From Stenopsyche tienmushanensis (lineage: Eukaryota; Arthropoda; Insecta; Trichoptera; Stenopsychidae), in assembly GCA_008973525.1 (NCBI GenBank), contig WACJ01000124.1, positions 1,922,001-1,986,000 of the forward strand: DNA of 64,000 nucleotides, given 5' to 3'. Both the position numbers and the translations under genes were made by a program. The notes beneath the pieces were generated by a model that was given only the letters and a program-made list of their open reading frames with translations, was not told the origin of the DNA and made no database searches. Positions 12,770 to 44,043 of the stretch are shown piece after piece; the first letter of the stretch is position 1, and every line of letters starts with the position of its first letter.

Positions 12770-14455
12770 CAGTGAAACCTCGATTTTACGTTTTCCAAGG
12801 GACCCTGAAAAAAAAACGGTAATTGCGGGAAACGGTTAATGCGGGAAAGCTTCAAATAATAATAAAAAACAACTAAAATCTTAAAAAAACATTTATTTAT
12901 TAGTTACTTGTATATATTGTATATAAAATTTATTTTTTAAAAAACTCCTTTATGTTTGTTTGCTTCTTTGTTGTTTGGCACTTTAATTGGAACAAAGACG
13001 CCTCAAACTCGCGTACTTTTCTAAGAGCGGATTCATCTATTTCCTTGGAATAGAAAAATGATTTAATTTTTTCGAAGGCCAATAATGCTTCTGTAAATGT
13101 CGGAATAGATTCGGTATTATGTTCTTCGCCATCTTCCTCTTCACTGCTGTCATTAGTTGCATCACATAATGAGTCGATTGTCTCAACGCCACAGAAAATT
13201 TTGTGATCCCTTTTATTTTGGCTATTTGCAAAGCTTTTTCTTTGACTATGGATCCATCAATGGGTATGTTTTCAGCTCGCGCCTGCTGGTACCACGTGTA
13301 AAGAATATCTTCAAGCTCTCCAAAAGTAGATTCCTTAGCAGACTTTCTTTTATTCGCTGTCTTGCCGCACTTTTCAATTGTTTTGCGAATGTTACTCTTC
13401 ATAGCAACAATCGTGTTTAGAGTTGATGGTGCTAATCCCAGACGTTTTGCTATGTCAATTCGTTTTTCTCCTGGATTGTTTTCGACGTCTTGAATTATTT
13501 TCAGCTTCTCAGCTAGAGTTCTAGTTTTCTTCATGGGTGGCGGCATTTTAGTTTCAATTTGGAAAAAAATTCGATACAAGATGTGAGGCAATATTGAACG
13601 CAACTGACTTGTACAAATTCAGCTACGCGACTAAAAAGTTTGTATGTACAGGAATCATTATTACCATGAATTTTAAACAATTCAACATTTGCATTGTAAC
13701 GTAGAGATAAAACGGATTGGGAAATTCCCAACCTCGATACTAAGGAATGTTGGACACCGATGTTCGTCAAATCAGTCAAACAAAAGACGATAGGTTTTCC
13801 CTTTTTAAGTGACGATCTCCGAATAATCGACAATAGCGTAGATAAGGTAAACCTATTATCCAAAACTTTGGGACTAATCACCAGGATTCCCAGCACTTAA
13901 GCGACAATAGCACACAACTGACGATTTCGAAATCATTAAAATAATTCTTCAAAAATTATCCTAAATCCTTAACAAATACTAAAATAATCACTCCGTTAGA
14001 AATTATTATCAAGAAAAAATAAAGATTAAAAACAAAAAAATACACAGGTTCGGCGAAATTGATAATACAATCATTAAAAACTTCCCACGAAAGTTTTCAA
14101 TGCTTGCCTGAAAATCGGTTATTATCCCACATTATGGAAATTTGCAAAGGTAATTCCGATTCCAAAATCAGTCCAAAAAAATGATCGATCCCGAAAACTA
14201 TAGACCGATCACTCGGCTGTGTCAAACTTGCTTGCCGAGATACGGAGAAATATGCAATAAAAACGGTCAATCGGGATAATATTTGTGACGGGACCAAAAT
14301 ATTTAAACGGTTTATCGAGGAAATCGGTAAATCGGGGAACGGTCAATGCGGGATTATTTAACGTTGTTCTTATGGGAGTTTGACGGGACTATAAAAAATG
14401 AACGGTCCATCCGGGAAAACGTATTATGCGGGAACGGTTTATCGAGGTTCCACTG
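12770..14455 (-). mobile_element. Tigger/pogo-type DNA transposon, internally deleted, complete ends
   Basis: Bounded by TA duplications (12768-12769, 14456-14457). The terminal inverted repeats read CAGTGAAACCTCGATTTTAC and, inward from the right, CAGTGGAACCTCGATAAACC. Subterminal copies of a short motif like AACGGTTAATGCGGGAA recur at both ends (for example 12818-12848 and about 14327-14450), typical of transposase-binding arrays. It carries a minus-strand transposase relic at 12930-13546 whose middle is missing. At 1686 bp it is shorter than full Tigger elements, which fits an internal deletion. Confidence 0.9.
12930..13546 (-). pseudogene. Tigger/pogo transposase relic: N-terminal HTH joined to C-terminal tail
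   Basis: Begins MPPPMKKTRTLAEKLKIIQD, the psq/CENP-B-type helix-turn-helix of pogo-family transposases, continuing through KRLGLAPSTLNTIVAMK and the start of the second DNA-binding (CENPB) domain up to about 13195. A change of frame then leads straight into an acidic segment (SSEEEDGEEHNTES) and a Lys-rich C-terminus ending in KEFFKK and a TAA at 12930-12932. The DDE catalytic domain is absent, so this copy could not make active transposase, although the DNA-binding part stays open. The overlapping minus-strand frame at 13531-13896 is not part of it. Confidence 0.8.
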
Positions 14456-14769
14456 TATATATAAAGATTGAAAACATACAACAGAATAAAATTCGGCTAT
14501 TTTTTCCAAGTGCGTAAATCAACAAAATCGAAACGGCTACGAGTTTTAAAATGTCAAACCTTCCGGATTAGCTATATATTTATCAAAAATATCAAAAACA
14601 AAACATAGTATAAGGAAGAATATTAATCGCATTCAACAATATTTATAGTCATTTAAAATATTTTATATATATATATATTAATTTATATTTTGATCATACT
14701 ATTATAATACATGTATAGTAATGATAGCATTCACTTAATGACGTAAAATTTGACTAGTTAGTTTGGTAT
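14456..14769. other. bchs 3' flank, AT-rich
   Basis: Probably includes the bchs 3' UTR (minus strand). It contains an AT microsatellite near 14662-14682. I found no canonical AATAAA on the minus strand here, so the cleavage site is unplaced. Confidence 0.4.
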
Positions 14770-33961
<19,192 letters not shown>

Positions 33962-33977
33962 CTTGATTAATTTATTC

Positions 33978-35480
33978 CTGAAATTGAAAAGTACACTATT
34001 GTATGACAACATTCACAAATCACTGTACAATAACTATATATGCGACCAATCATTTCACATTTTCATATGGAATAGTTCACATAGTATTTTTAAAAAATAA
34101 ATATTATTTCGCTGATTTAAAAATATTATTCTTAACTGAAGTATATTCTAATATTTTGTATCATACAAAATGATGAACAATGATGAAAATAATATTTACA
34201 TGACATTCATTATTGATTGCACTACTCAAATTTTTCATACGTGAATTCCAAAAACTTTCCATTTATATGATCAAGACACTACAAAATAAAAATTAAATGT
34301 TACAATACAAGTTAAACCAGTTGTATAATTTCTCTATTTATTACTTTAAATTAGTATATTTAATGATAAATAATTTTCTTTCGTAATCATTTAATATAAA
34401 TCTACCTTGAATTTTACGAGATTATTGCAATTAAAATTTGAATGTAATGTGATTTATATTGATGTGATTAGATTAAAGATCATTTATTTTCGTTTTAAAA
34501 CTTCTTGAGACTTAACTTCTGGAGATGAGCTTCAAACATATGCAGAGTTGGTCAAATTTAGCAATTATTTTATTGAATAACTAGGTCACTGGACTGATTT
34601 TACTGAACAGCAAACATTGAATACTGTTTATTTGTTGATATAAATTATAGCTAGCTGCATAACTAGGTCTCATGAAAGCATTGTGTAACATTATATTGCA
34701 ACCAATGACCAGCTGTTAGATTAACCAAACAATATATGGAACAAGATTGCTTTAAATTAGAATATAATTGAATTCTTGCTCCATAGCTTCATCTAATTGA
34801 TGTAATTCTTATCAATGTATTTAATTTTTGATACTAACAATTACTGCTTTCATTAATTTATCCAACTGATAAGTTTTTTTGCAATATAAGCAAAATAATG
34901 ATAAAAATATCTGATTAAATCTGTACATCAGATATATTAGAACTTATATTATATCATGTTTAGGTGTAATATGCCTATTTTTGGTTCTGATGCATTTACT
35001 CGATTTCCTAGGAACTTTTTGAACATCAATAATGTCTTAATAGAATTAAATTTATACAATTTATTTTAATTTATTCCATACTTTAGAACCAGCTAATTAA
35101 CATATTGCCGATGATGGATGAAAATATTTTACCATACTATACAAAACCATTTATTAACACCTTAAGTGTGGATAATTTTGCACGTATTTGCCCATAGTTT
35201 TTGGTCACTGTGTATTGGGTAGGCGCTCTATTGTAAAAAATAGTTTCTTCATAAAACAAAACCAATCTTCATATGACAATGGCAAAAAATGAGAAAAAAC
35301 ATAGCGTAATTCATAAAAATATGTTTTTCGTACATAAACATCATCTGACATGGAACATATTAATATGTTTCCCATACTTAATGTGTGACTTGGTTCATTG
35401 AAGGGTTTTACAGAATTTAGAGTTTAAAAAAAAATGTTCTAGATCCTTGTGTTTCGAGGAAAAAGGATATTGCTATTTAT
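33978..35480 (-). other. Probable 5' UTR intron of bchs, AT-rich part
   Basis: Upstream of the ATG exon acceptor (33978-33980). No coding frame recognised. If the first exon is at about 38743, this is the 3' part of a 4.8-kb intron. Confidence 0.4.
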
Positions 35481-35482
35481 AT

Positions 35483-36417
35483 CCCTAGAGTCAACGAAAG
35501 TGGTCTGTCCAGACCCCGATTTTTTTTTCATACAATTTGTATAGAAAATCACATTTTTATTTATGCTCCATAAGATATTTTATCATATTTCTCATGTTGA
35601 TCCGTATCTTTATCTTTGTAGTAAGAAATCATTTCGCATCATGTTTGGAAAAACCCATATTTAGTATATTTTTCTTTTACCTATACTGCAGAAAATGTTT
35701 TACATCAAATGTCTGTAAAATCTAGATGGTGAGACTGTGATTCAGGAAATGGATATCCTTGTAAAGGTATCCTATATACTGGAAAATAAGAATGAGGCCA
35801 GAGAGCAGTCAACTTTAGTGAAAAAGTGCTACTGGAATTAACCGACAAGTAAAAAGGAAGTGGGAAGATGGTTATTACTGACTATTTTATAAATTTCGCT
35901 AGCGTTGACAAACTATAGCAGGCAGGACTTGCTTTTGTTATGACTATCCGGCGGAATAAAAAATGCATTCCAAAAGAAATGTTGCCAGAACGTCATCGTC
36001 CAATATATCAATCCGTGTTCAGATTTACAGACAATGTTTCAGCTGTTTCATATGTTCTGAAAAAATCAAAAACTGCCATCCCATTGTCAACTGTCCATTA
36101 TGATACCGAAGTTGTTTGAAAGGCCCAAAAGCCACAGGCAATGTTATTTTACAACAAGCACAAGGAAAGTATTGATGTTATGGACCAGATGCTTGGCAGG
36201 GTGAACGACAAGCTTCAAAGAAAACCGATTTGTATGTAAGAAATGTGAGGAGCCAGTTAATCAAGAGCATAACCAGCCATTTTAAACATACAAAATAAAT
36301 TTGAAAAAAAAACCTTTAAATAAATAAAAAAAATATTATTAAGCTCGGAAAAACAAAAAATCTCCTCTTCTCAAAATAAAAGAGGGTCCAGCCAGACCAC
36401 TTTCATTGATGGGAGGT
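35483..36417 (+). mobile_element. Truncated piggyBac-type element with decayed ends
   Basis: The outer sequences form inverted repeats around the core AACGAAAGTGGTCTGTCCAG (left, near 35493) and AATGAAAGTGGTCTGGCTGG (inward from the right, near 36407), followed in both by an ACCC block. The TTAA duplication is not intact. Inside, the plus strand from about 35930 to 36290 is a piggyBac C-terminal relic: TIRRNKKCIPKEMLP, then VSYVLKKSKTAIPLST, a stop, then MLFYNKHKESIDVMDQML, then after a gap a Cys-rich KKCEEPVNQEHNQPF end. Stops, frameshifts and a missing N-terminal half show that it is dead. Confidence 0.8.
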
Positions 36418-36456
36418 AATAGAAACATTCATTGACAGAAGAGTTAATATAGGATA

Positions 36457-36690
36457 ATCATCATCATCATAGTGCAGCCACAAACAGTCCACTGTAGAGC
36501 TATGGGCCTCTTCAATATCCATTCACAGGAAGAGGTTACATCTATTTTGTCTGCGTCGTACATTCACCTCCTCATTCACTCGATATTGAAGGTAGCATAA
36601 CCTCAGAGTTTCATTCAAAACGCTCACCTAGCGGGTCTCCTGAATGAACGTATCGACGGGCACTTTCACAACCGTCTCGATAGGGAGTGT
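36457..36690 (-). repeat. SINE/LINE-tail-like repeat, copy B
   Basis: Reverse-oriented relative of 15821-16043, starting on the plus strand with a (ATC)n run and continuing through CCTCTTCAATATCCATTCAC and GAAGGTAGCATAACCTC. It lies 40 bp beyond the piggyBac relic. It is better preserved than copy C and probably extends a little beyond the part shared with copy A. Confidence 0.7.
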
Positions 36691-36779
36691 GAGAGGTTTG
36701 TAATGACTAAGCAGTTTTCCTCGGGAGACAGTGAAAAATTACACTAGATGACCTTTTTGATTTTACTGTAAAGAGCTTT

Positions 36780-38690
36780 ATTATAGGATAATAACAGACG
36801 TCATATATCTTGCTATTAAAACTAGATTAAGAACCATTGCCTTAGAATACAATATCTATTTTAATATGAAGAATGAGACTCGAAATTTACAAAATTTCTT
36901 AGGAGCAGATCCTATGCACTTATAAACCATTTGAGATCTTTCAAATAAAAAAAGTTCCAACATGTCCCTAAATATTTGCAGCATTTAAAAAAAAATGATT
37001 TCACATTTTATAATTATTATTTTAACTGAATATATATTTGTTTCGGTTTTAAGGTGTATTTATGTAGTACAAGTTCATGGAATTTGAGGTCATACTGATT
37101 TTTGCCCAACAGAAAAATGTATATTTAGACTACAATAATTACTATTGATAGCATCTTCCCATAGTGGACTGGCAATTAGAGAAGACCTTGATAAAAAAAA
37201 TCTGATTCATCAGTGCTGCTGTAAACCCTGAGGTTCATGTTGCATTAACAGGAACCCAAATTTCTTCATCAGAATCGGTCTAATATGAAGGCGGGATTTG
37301 ATGATCTGGAAACAAAGCTATAGTCTATTTTGCTGTTTTATCAGTACATTATCTTTACCTCCATTAACTATTTTTCCAATTCAACGTATAGGTCATGCAT
37401 ATGATCACTGGCGTCACTACTTTCAAACTCATTTATATCAGTGTTTTGTTTTTCACACAATTTTTAATAGCTGTCATTATGGCACAAAATTATGAATTTA
37501 AAATTATAATAAAAATATCAGAAATGAAATTAAGTCGATTTCAAGTTCAATTTCATAATCCATCAAGGGCCAATCTATTAAATAGTCTTCTCTCCCTTGT
37601 TATTACTAGTATGTTCTATCAAAACATGAGGAGTAAAAAATGATCACCTAATTTAATTGTTAGAATGTAAAGTAGCGTTATTTTTGCCAAATTTGCTTGT
37701 TATGATTTGTCATTTATGTAAGTCACATTATTAGTAAGAATTTATGAAATTTAGCATAGTGCTCAAACAGTTAAAATCTATGCTAAATATAAACATTTTA
37801 ATTCACACTCAACATAGAATCGTATCGGAATAAAATCAATGTCTCAAACGGGTGAGACACCCTGAAAAGAGTTAAATGTGAAAAAAATATCATTTTGAAA
37901 TGTAACATCAGCAATAAAACATAAAGACATCTCTATTTACTCCACTTTGATGACATGTTGTCAATATATTTGATCTCGATGACTGATTTTCAAATTTAAA
38001 TATATTTTGGTTTTCGCGCGATAGATCAAACAAAAGAATAAAATATGCTTAACAAACTAATCTTTTATTTGCTATTAAAATATGAATTAAGTACTTAAAA
38101 AAATATACAATGTGTTAAAGATAACTGATAAAGTTTCTAGCAAATTGTTGGTCTCTTTGTGGTTATTATGTCATATTCGATGAAGAAGGGATACTCTCAC
38201 AATGCAAAGAAATATTTAGATTATGAGCACTGATACGGCTAAGAATAATAATATTAAATTGGTGCAAATTTTTGAGAGCATTGAAAACATCGCAATTATT
38301 ATATTGTGCTATTTAAGTGAACCCATTATCCACTCTATATTATATGCACGAATCTTAGTAATCAAAATGATTATTCAGTTAAATAATTGATTGAATAAAC
38401 ACGACGGTTCAAATTCGTTTTAAAAATCACACATTGAAGGGAAACATAGCTTGTACTGGCGACATAACGCCGATCGATCAATACATTCAGACTAAGATTT
38501 GAAATAACCTCAAAAATATACAGTCGAAATAAATAAAGACAGTCATATTTTATGTCAGATTGTTTGAAATTTACGACTATGAAAATACTTCGTGTATACG
38601 CAAAAAAAAAACATTTTTGACGTTTGTATAAATCGAATGATATCAATACAGGCTTTAGAAGATGTTTGTCGAATTGTATGAAATGAGATG
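36780..38690. other. AT-rich stretch, nothing recognised
   Basis: Lies in the probable bchs 5' intron. Small frames at 37298-37643 show no family signature. Confidence 0.4.
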
Positions 38691-38742
38691 ATTGACATGA
38701 CATGGATGTTGACATGTAGTGTACCGCGACACCATCGCTCAC

Positions 38743-39000
38743 CGTCAACAGAGTGTCGAGTTCATAGTGTCGCCTCGCAATTGTGGAGAGTGAGGGGGCG
38801 CACGACGCGACAGGCTTCGACGCTCAAGCCTAGAGGTTCCCGAGGCCCGGGAGGGTGCAGGGGCAGGGTGCTGCGCCACAGCGCTCGCAACCCTTGCCGC
38901 CTGCGCCGAGGCTCATCACCAACCCTTAACCAATTACAACTTTGGCCACAAGCAACACTCAGAATCAATCTACTCCGAAACGGATAGCTTTGCTCCAAAT
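38743..39000 (-). promoter_or_regulatory. Candidate bchs noncoding first exon and promoter region
   Basis: The only markedly GC- and CpG-rich block of the window, about 250 bp in very AT-rich DNA. On the minus strand it ends at 38743 in CTGTTGACG followed by GTGAGCG, a strong splice donor. The ATG exon of bchs starts at an acceptor (33977 side) and needs an upstream exon on this strand, so this is the best candidate for it. No transcript evidence is available. The plus- and minus-strand ORFs across it look like chance products of high GC. Confidence 0.45.
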
Positions 39001-39414
39001 CAAAAACTGCGCATTTATTTAAACCTTCGTTGACAATTAAAACTACGTTATAATATAATAATTTTATTCCGTTTTATAAATATTTTCATTACCAAAAAAA
39101 TCTTATAATAAAAAATAAAGTTAAATAAACTAATGATGTTTAAATTGAATGTATAAAATTAAAATTAAATTAAATTGTTTATTTTATAAAATTAAATAAT
39201 TTAAAAAGGAAGAGAATAAAATGCATCGGAAAAATAATTGCATGCAAATAAAATAATTCTATTCATATTTTATTTATAAAAAAATATATAAAATTATTTT
39301 AACTCTATAAATACCGTCTGCACAGATCTGTGCTACTTATCATTTCAAATTTATACAAATTAAAAAAAACACGTTACACTTCATAATTACTTATATTTAA
39401 CATGCATAAAGATA

Positions 39415-39475
39415 CACTTAAACCTTTTTTTGTGCGATAGATGCGTCCCGCGGAAAATCGCACAAAAAAAACTAT
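39415..39475 (+). repeat. TIR element family X, copy 2, solo left end
   Basis: TA at 39413-39414, then CACTTAAACCTTTTTTTGTG and on through CCGCGGAAAATCGCAC to ACTATGAC, nearly identical to the first 70 bp of 46668-47314. The similarity then stops, so only the left end is present. Confidence 0.75.
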
Positions 39476-39779
39476 GACGCTTATTTTGACATGCGTTGCA
39501 ATGCTATAAGCGCTTAATAATTATTTGAAAAGAAACGCAATACGTGGTTTATTGCTTCAGGCCACGTGTAGCGCCAGCCGAAGAGTTGGAATCCAAAAAC
39601 ATATGCACACTCACTCTCGTCTCGAAGACCGACTTAACCACCGTATTGCGCGCGCATCCTTTCTCTCTCCGATCCCGCAGCTCAAATTTCATTTCGCCAG
39701 AATGATATGCGCCAATATGGCGCATCTATATAATATTTTTACTATACCTATGTTATTCCTGCAAGTGTAAACACTAAGT

Positions 39780-39986
39780 TGACAAAGTTTTATCGCAATC
39801 GAATAAACGGTATGAAAACGCATTAAATACGGACAAATAAACATTGATTTTTATATATTAGAATATGCCTCTATTACTCGCGCAATCCTTAGCGATAAGT
39901 GGACGAAATTTTATCGCAATTTGATGAACGGTATGGCAGCTCATTACATACAAACAAACAGTGACTCATTTTTATATATAAGAAGA
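39780..39986 (+). repeat. Two tandem diverged 3' tails of an RTE-like non-LTR retrotransposon
   Basis: Two related blocks, 39780-39862 and 39899-39986, each run from a TTTTATCGCAAT core through GAACGGTATG-like sequence and an ACAAACAAACA-like run to ATTTTTATATATA. This is the form of RTE-clade 3' ends common in arthropods. No reverse transcriptase is present. The more GC-rich 39520-39730 just upstream may belong to the same insertion. Confidence 0.55.
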
Positions 39987-39989
39987 TTA

Positions 39990-41724
39990 TACAAATACAG
40001 TTTCATCATTTAGCTAACAATTTTCATTAACAAATGGAAAAAAGCAATGTATAAAATCAACTTTTCATATGAGCTAAAAAGTTTTACATCTACCGCGCGA
40101 GACTAATGATTTTTTTTTAAGAAAAAACGTTGGACAAAAAATAATTGATAGATAAAACCTTGAAAAAAGTATATTCATAATGTTTTGCTATTTTTTCGCT
40201 ATATTTATACGCAAACATATTTGATCAAAAACAGAAATTTGATCTAATATCATTTATGAACCTAAACGCAGAAAAACAAGTAACTTGGCAAGTAACTAAC
40301 AACATTTATATGATCCATAATTCGAAGAAATTACGTGTAAAAATAACATTTGTATACAATTCGCCTTATCAATGCATCACTTATCTAGTGACGCATTTCA
40401 AGTGTGAAATGTATTATCGATTTCTATATGTTTTTTATTTACACTTACAACATAAACAATAGCAAAATATGTGGCAAGCTGACTTAACGTTTTCAGGTAT
40501 GTAAAATAAAAGACTTAACCAATCTTCAGACACATGAACAAACAAAAAAGGTTAATGCACACCTAAACGTAAGCGTTGAATATGAGAATTGTTAAAAAAT
40601 ACTTACATGGTTTTCTTCATAGCCGATGACGATGACGAATGAACTATCTCTGAAATGATGCTGCATTCGTATTGATTTTCACGTTATATGATCATGGTCA
40701 ACCGATTTTAAAAACGACCAAGATTTTACGTCAATTGATAGACAGAAAACACATTGAAATGAGTTTGTGTTTTAAAAATATAAATGTCATACGCATGACA
40801 CAGTTTTGTTTGATTCAAACCTATTTTCCGGCGAGCAAAATAAATTATATTGTTTGCCAACAGATGTCTGTAAATTATCATTTAAAATAGATTTTTTTAG
40901 AATATTTATAATTAAACTGTGTATGTGAAACATATTTTTTATTAAATTATACGTCATATGTTATTTTTTACATGGTAATTGTTCAAAATATATTTATTTT
41001 TTAAATTTATAGCGCCATCTTATATCAAGCTAATTTATTTGTATATTTATTAAAAAAAAAAATTCACAGGGCGAAAAGGATATTATAATAAGCTATTAAA
41101 CGTCAATTCAAATAACAGACATGGCTTGCCATGTGAATTATGTTTATGCTATTTTTCACTTCAATCCAAAATCAATTTCAAACATGGCAACCCCGTAGAC
41201 TTGTACATCGCTTTCTTAACTCTTTTAGTGCCAACCGAAGAAATTGTACACGAGCAAAGAATACCGAACCGATTTTACAAAATTTAAAAGGGAAAATACA
41301 TTACGAAAAAGGGAAAAATAAATTAATATTAATGGTATTCCAATATTTGTTGAAATCATACAAATAATATTATTTGAAAATAATTTTAAAAATAAGGAGA
41401 AATCAATTTTCTATTTTGAACCGTATCTACTAGTAAGACGAATGATTGTTTGGTTATAGTTTGATATAGAACATGCAATATAATGCACTACAAAACAAAT
41501 TATTCTTCTAGTTATTCTTATAGTATAATTTCAACATTCTACTATGACCTGGGTGACTTTTAGCAATCCTTTTTATGGCACTATTGTCAATCATTTGAAC
41601 ATATTTTTTTATGGCCAATATATGTTTTAAAAATGTAGTTGCCATTCACACCTCCTATAGATTTGAAACTATGACCTGCCACCACCTACACCTACCTGCA
41701 AGTCCAAATGGGCCAACATTCAAG
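39990..41724. other. AT-rich stretch, nothing recognised
   Basis: No supported gene or element. The small plus-strand frames (for example 41140-41367) match nothing I know. Confidence 0.45.
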
Positions 41725-42051
41725 TACATTAGAACTTCAATTATCCGGATCTAATAGCTAAAGCTAGCTCTTCTTTTAGAGGCTGCCTATAAGTTGTCCT
41801 AAATTACACTCTTTTTGATTCTCAAAATATTTTGTGATGACATCTAAACAATGAAAAGTTTCAGAATGTGTAGAACCAATATCCTCCCATTCGTAGACTT
41901 TTTATGATGATTATATTCAACCGGAAGACTTTTGATATTTTGCAGCATCTGGAGCATCTGGGGTTCTTTGATTTTTTCAATGACAAGCAGTAGTAGTCTG
42001 TGTCTGCTTGCTGCATTTGCACACACCATTATAGTGACACGTTCTTTACTA

Positions 42052-43322
42052 TTAGGGGTACCGGAAACTAATCCATTTTTTTGCATGCCTTATTTGTGAT
42101 CAGTCTGTCTCTGGACACCGTGAAGAGAACATCTTCGTATGTTTTTTGTTTTATAGTACTGTTTCTCGGGTTTATTTTTTTGTCCCATAAATATTTTTTA
42201 TTGATAGGAGTAAAATGAGCAAGCCCGAAGCAACAGAGCAACATATACGGCACTGCATGCTCCTATTTTCGATGAAGGCTGGAATGCGACGAAGACGACC
42301 AAAAATCTCAAAAAGCTTTATGGAGCGAAAGTAACAGCTAACAGATGTCAGTTTTGGTTCCGGCGATTTAAATCGGGCGATAGAAGCTTGAAAGATGAAC
42401 CAAGATCAGGAAAACCGTGGAAATTCGTAGACGATATGCTGAAGGCCATGGTGGAATCCGATACTCATTTAAGTATCCAGGAATTATCAAAAAAGCTCGA
42501 TGTTCCATGGTCCACAGTTCAAGAGTACATGAAAAAAATCGGCAAAGTTCACAGAATGGGAGTTTGGATTCCACATGCGCTGTCCAAAGACAACAAAAAT
42601 GCACGCATAGATGCGTGCAATTCGTTTTTAATTAGACATAATACTGATCCATTTTTGAGTCGAATTGTAACTAGTGACGATAAATGGATCGTCTACGACA
42701 ATGTGAAATAAAAAAACAATGGCTTTCGAAGAACGCAGTACCCGTTCCGACCCCTAAGCCGGGTCTCACCCTCCGCAAGGTTCTATTGTGTGTATAGTGG
42801 GATAGTCGTGGAATTATCCATTATGAACTTTTAAAACCGGGCAAAACGGTAACTGCTGCAATTTATTGTGAACATCATGAAAGAATGAATGAAAAATTAA
42901 AAGTGAAACGTCCTTCTTTGGTCAATCGAAAAGGGGCGATTCTTCTTCACGACAACGCGCGCCCATACAAGGCAGCGGTGACCCCCGAAAAAAAATTTGA
43001 GCTTAATTTCGAAGTTTTAAATCATCCTCCATACTCACCAGATCTCGCACTATCTGACTTTTATTTGTTTCACTCGTTGGAGCATTCTTTAAACGAAAAA
43101 AAAATAGTATTCTAAATGACGTTGAAAACTTTTTAAATTCGTATTTTTCCTCAAAGACATCCAACTTCTACCAAAAGGGGATTGAAAAGCTGCCAGAAAG
43201 ATAGCATACAGTCCTTAATAATAATGGAAATTATATTTTATAATGATATGTAAATATATGTAAATATATTTCAATAAGTTTTTGTTATGTTTAAAAAATG
43301 GATTATTTTCCGGTACCCCTAA
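42052..43322 (+). mobile_element. mariner element, full length, inserted in a Tigger-type element
   Basis: 1271 bp with TA on both sides (42050-42051, 43323-43324) and near-perfect terminal repeats: TTAGGGGTACCGGAAACTAA on the left and TTAGGGGTACCGGAAAATAA reading inward from the right. Length and coding layout fit an intact mariner. The well-matched ends suggest a more recent insertion than its host element. Confidence 0.95.
42215..43243 (+). pseudogene. mariner transposase, disrupted
   Basis: Starts MSKPEATEQHIRHCMLL and soon shifts frame. Then come the HTH region (FWFRRFKSGDRSLKDEPRSG), the second HTH (PWSTVQEYMKKIGKVHRMGV) and the DDD catalytic core. First Asp is in SDDKWIVYDN, second in LLHDNARPYKA, third in YSPDLALSDFYLF. 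A TAA right after the VYDNVK block (near 42710) and further frame changes to about 42870 break the protein. The C-terminus FYQKGIEKLPE runs to a stop at 43241-43243. All three catalytic aspartates can still be seen, but no single frame joins them. Similar to the irritans/Hsmar1-like mariner group by pattern. Confidence 0.9.
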
Positions 43323-43918
43323 TAGTTTTATACCCAGCTAAGTATTTTCACGTCTTGATGCTAAAAATCTGTTGGGTAGTTTTTTCGAATATAAACCAGT
43401 CTCATCAGCACTGTATATAAACTCTCTGTCGAATCCTTTCTTCTCCACAAATAGCTTTGATATGTCAATGAATGTGTTTGCTGAAGGTATGTCAGCAGAA
43501 AGCTTTTACCCATGAAATTTAAGTCAATTAAATTTTTCAAATCAGCCTGAACTTGTTTTTTTCATAACTCTATTGATAATCTTCTGATATTAAATAATAA
43601 TTAGTAAACTTCGTAATATGCAATCCATCACATTCGTGAGTAAAAGTGGGCACAATTCTCCACGTGCAAATCAGCAAAAATTGTTTTTTGTTTTATTTTG
43701 AACAGTCCGGATAATCGAAAATTCGGATAATTGATGTTCTACTGTATTATCATATTTAAAAACTATTATTATCATTAACCATTATATTTAAAAACGATTT
43801 ATCGCCGTTCGCACTTTTCGCATGTGTTGACAACGACGATACATCGCTGTCAAGCACTAAAGAGGTTAAACTTACTACCTTTTAAAAAATATTGTTTTTT
43901 TTAAGGATATAACTCACC

Positions 43919-44043
43919 CAGGTCTCCCATTGGTTGAATGTTCCCAAAAAAGTCTCAGATTATGCTACCTTTTCTATAAATGGATATTGAAAAAGCTCTA
44001 ATTATACAATGGACTACGCGTAATAGCCCTGTGATGATGATAA
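43919..44043 (+). repeat. SINE/LINE-tail-like repeat, copy C, decayed
   Basis: A shorter, more diverged relative of copies A and B: GATTATGCTACCTT, then AAATGGATATTGAAAAAGC, then an ACAATGGACTA block and a GATGATGAT tail. It follows the family T element by about 175 bp. Confidence 0.55.

Larger units (their letters stand above)
41727..43744 (-). mobile_element. Tigger/jerky-type element (family T), copy 1, split by a mariner
   Basis: TA-flanked (41725-41726, 43745-43746). Ends read CATTAGAACTTCAATTATCC and, inward from the right, CAGTAGAACATCAATTATCC. The minus strand codes for pieces of a Tigger/JRK-like transposase on both sides of the inserted mariner. From about 43560 to 43340 comes the start of the DDE domain (IYSADETGLYSKKLPNR). 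From 42049 down to about 41846 comes its continuation (KERVTIMVCANAASRHRLLL, LLVIEKIKEP, IKSLPVEY). Without the mariner it is about 745 bp; the N-terminal HTH and the C-terminal half are deleted. The copy starting at 62603 is the same family. Confidence 0.9.

Noticed and set aside
13531..13896. 121-residue minus-strand frame inside the Tigger element
   Set aside because: It overlaps the true transposase start in another frame and resembles nothing in the family.
38688..38998. Frames of 99 and 78 residues on both strands in the GC-rich block
   Set aside because: Low stop density from high GC explains both, and neither has a recognisable domain. A noncoding first exon fits better.
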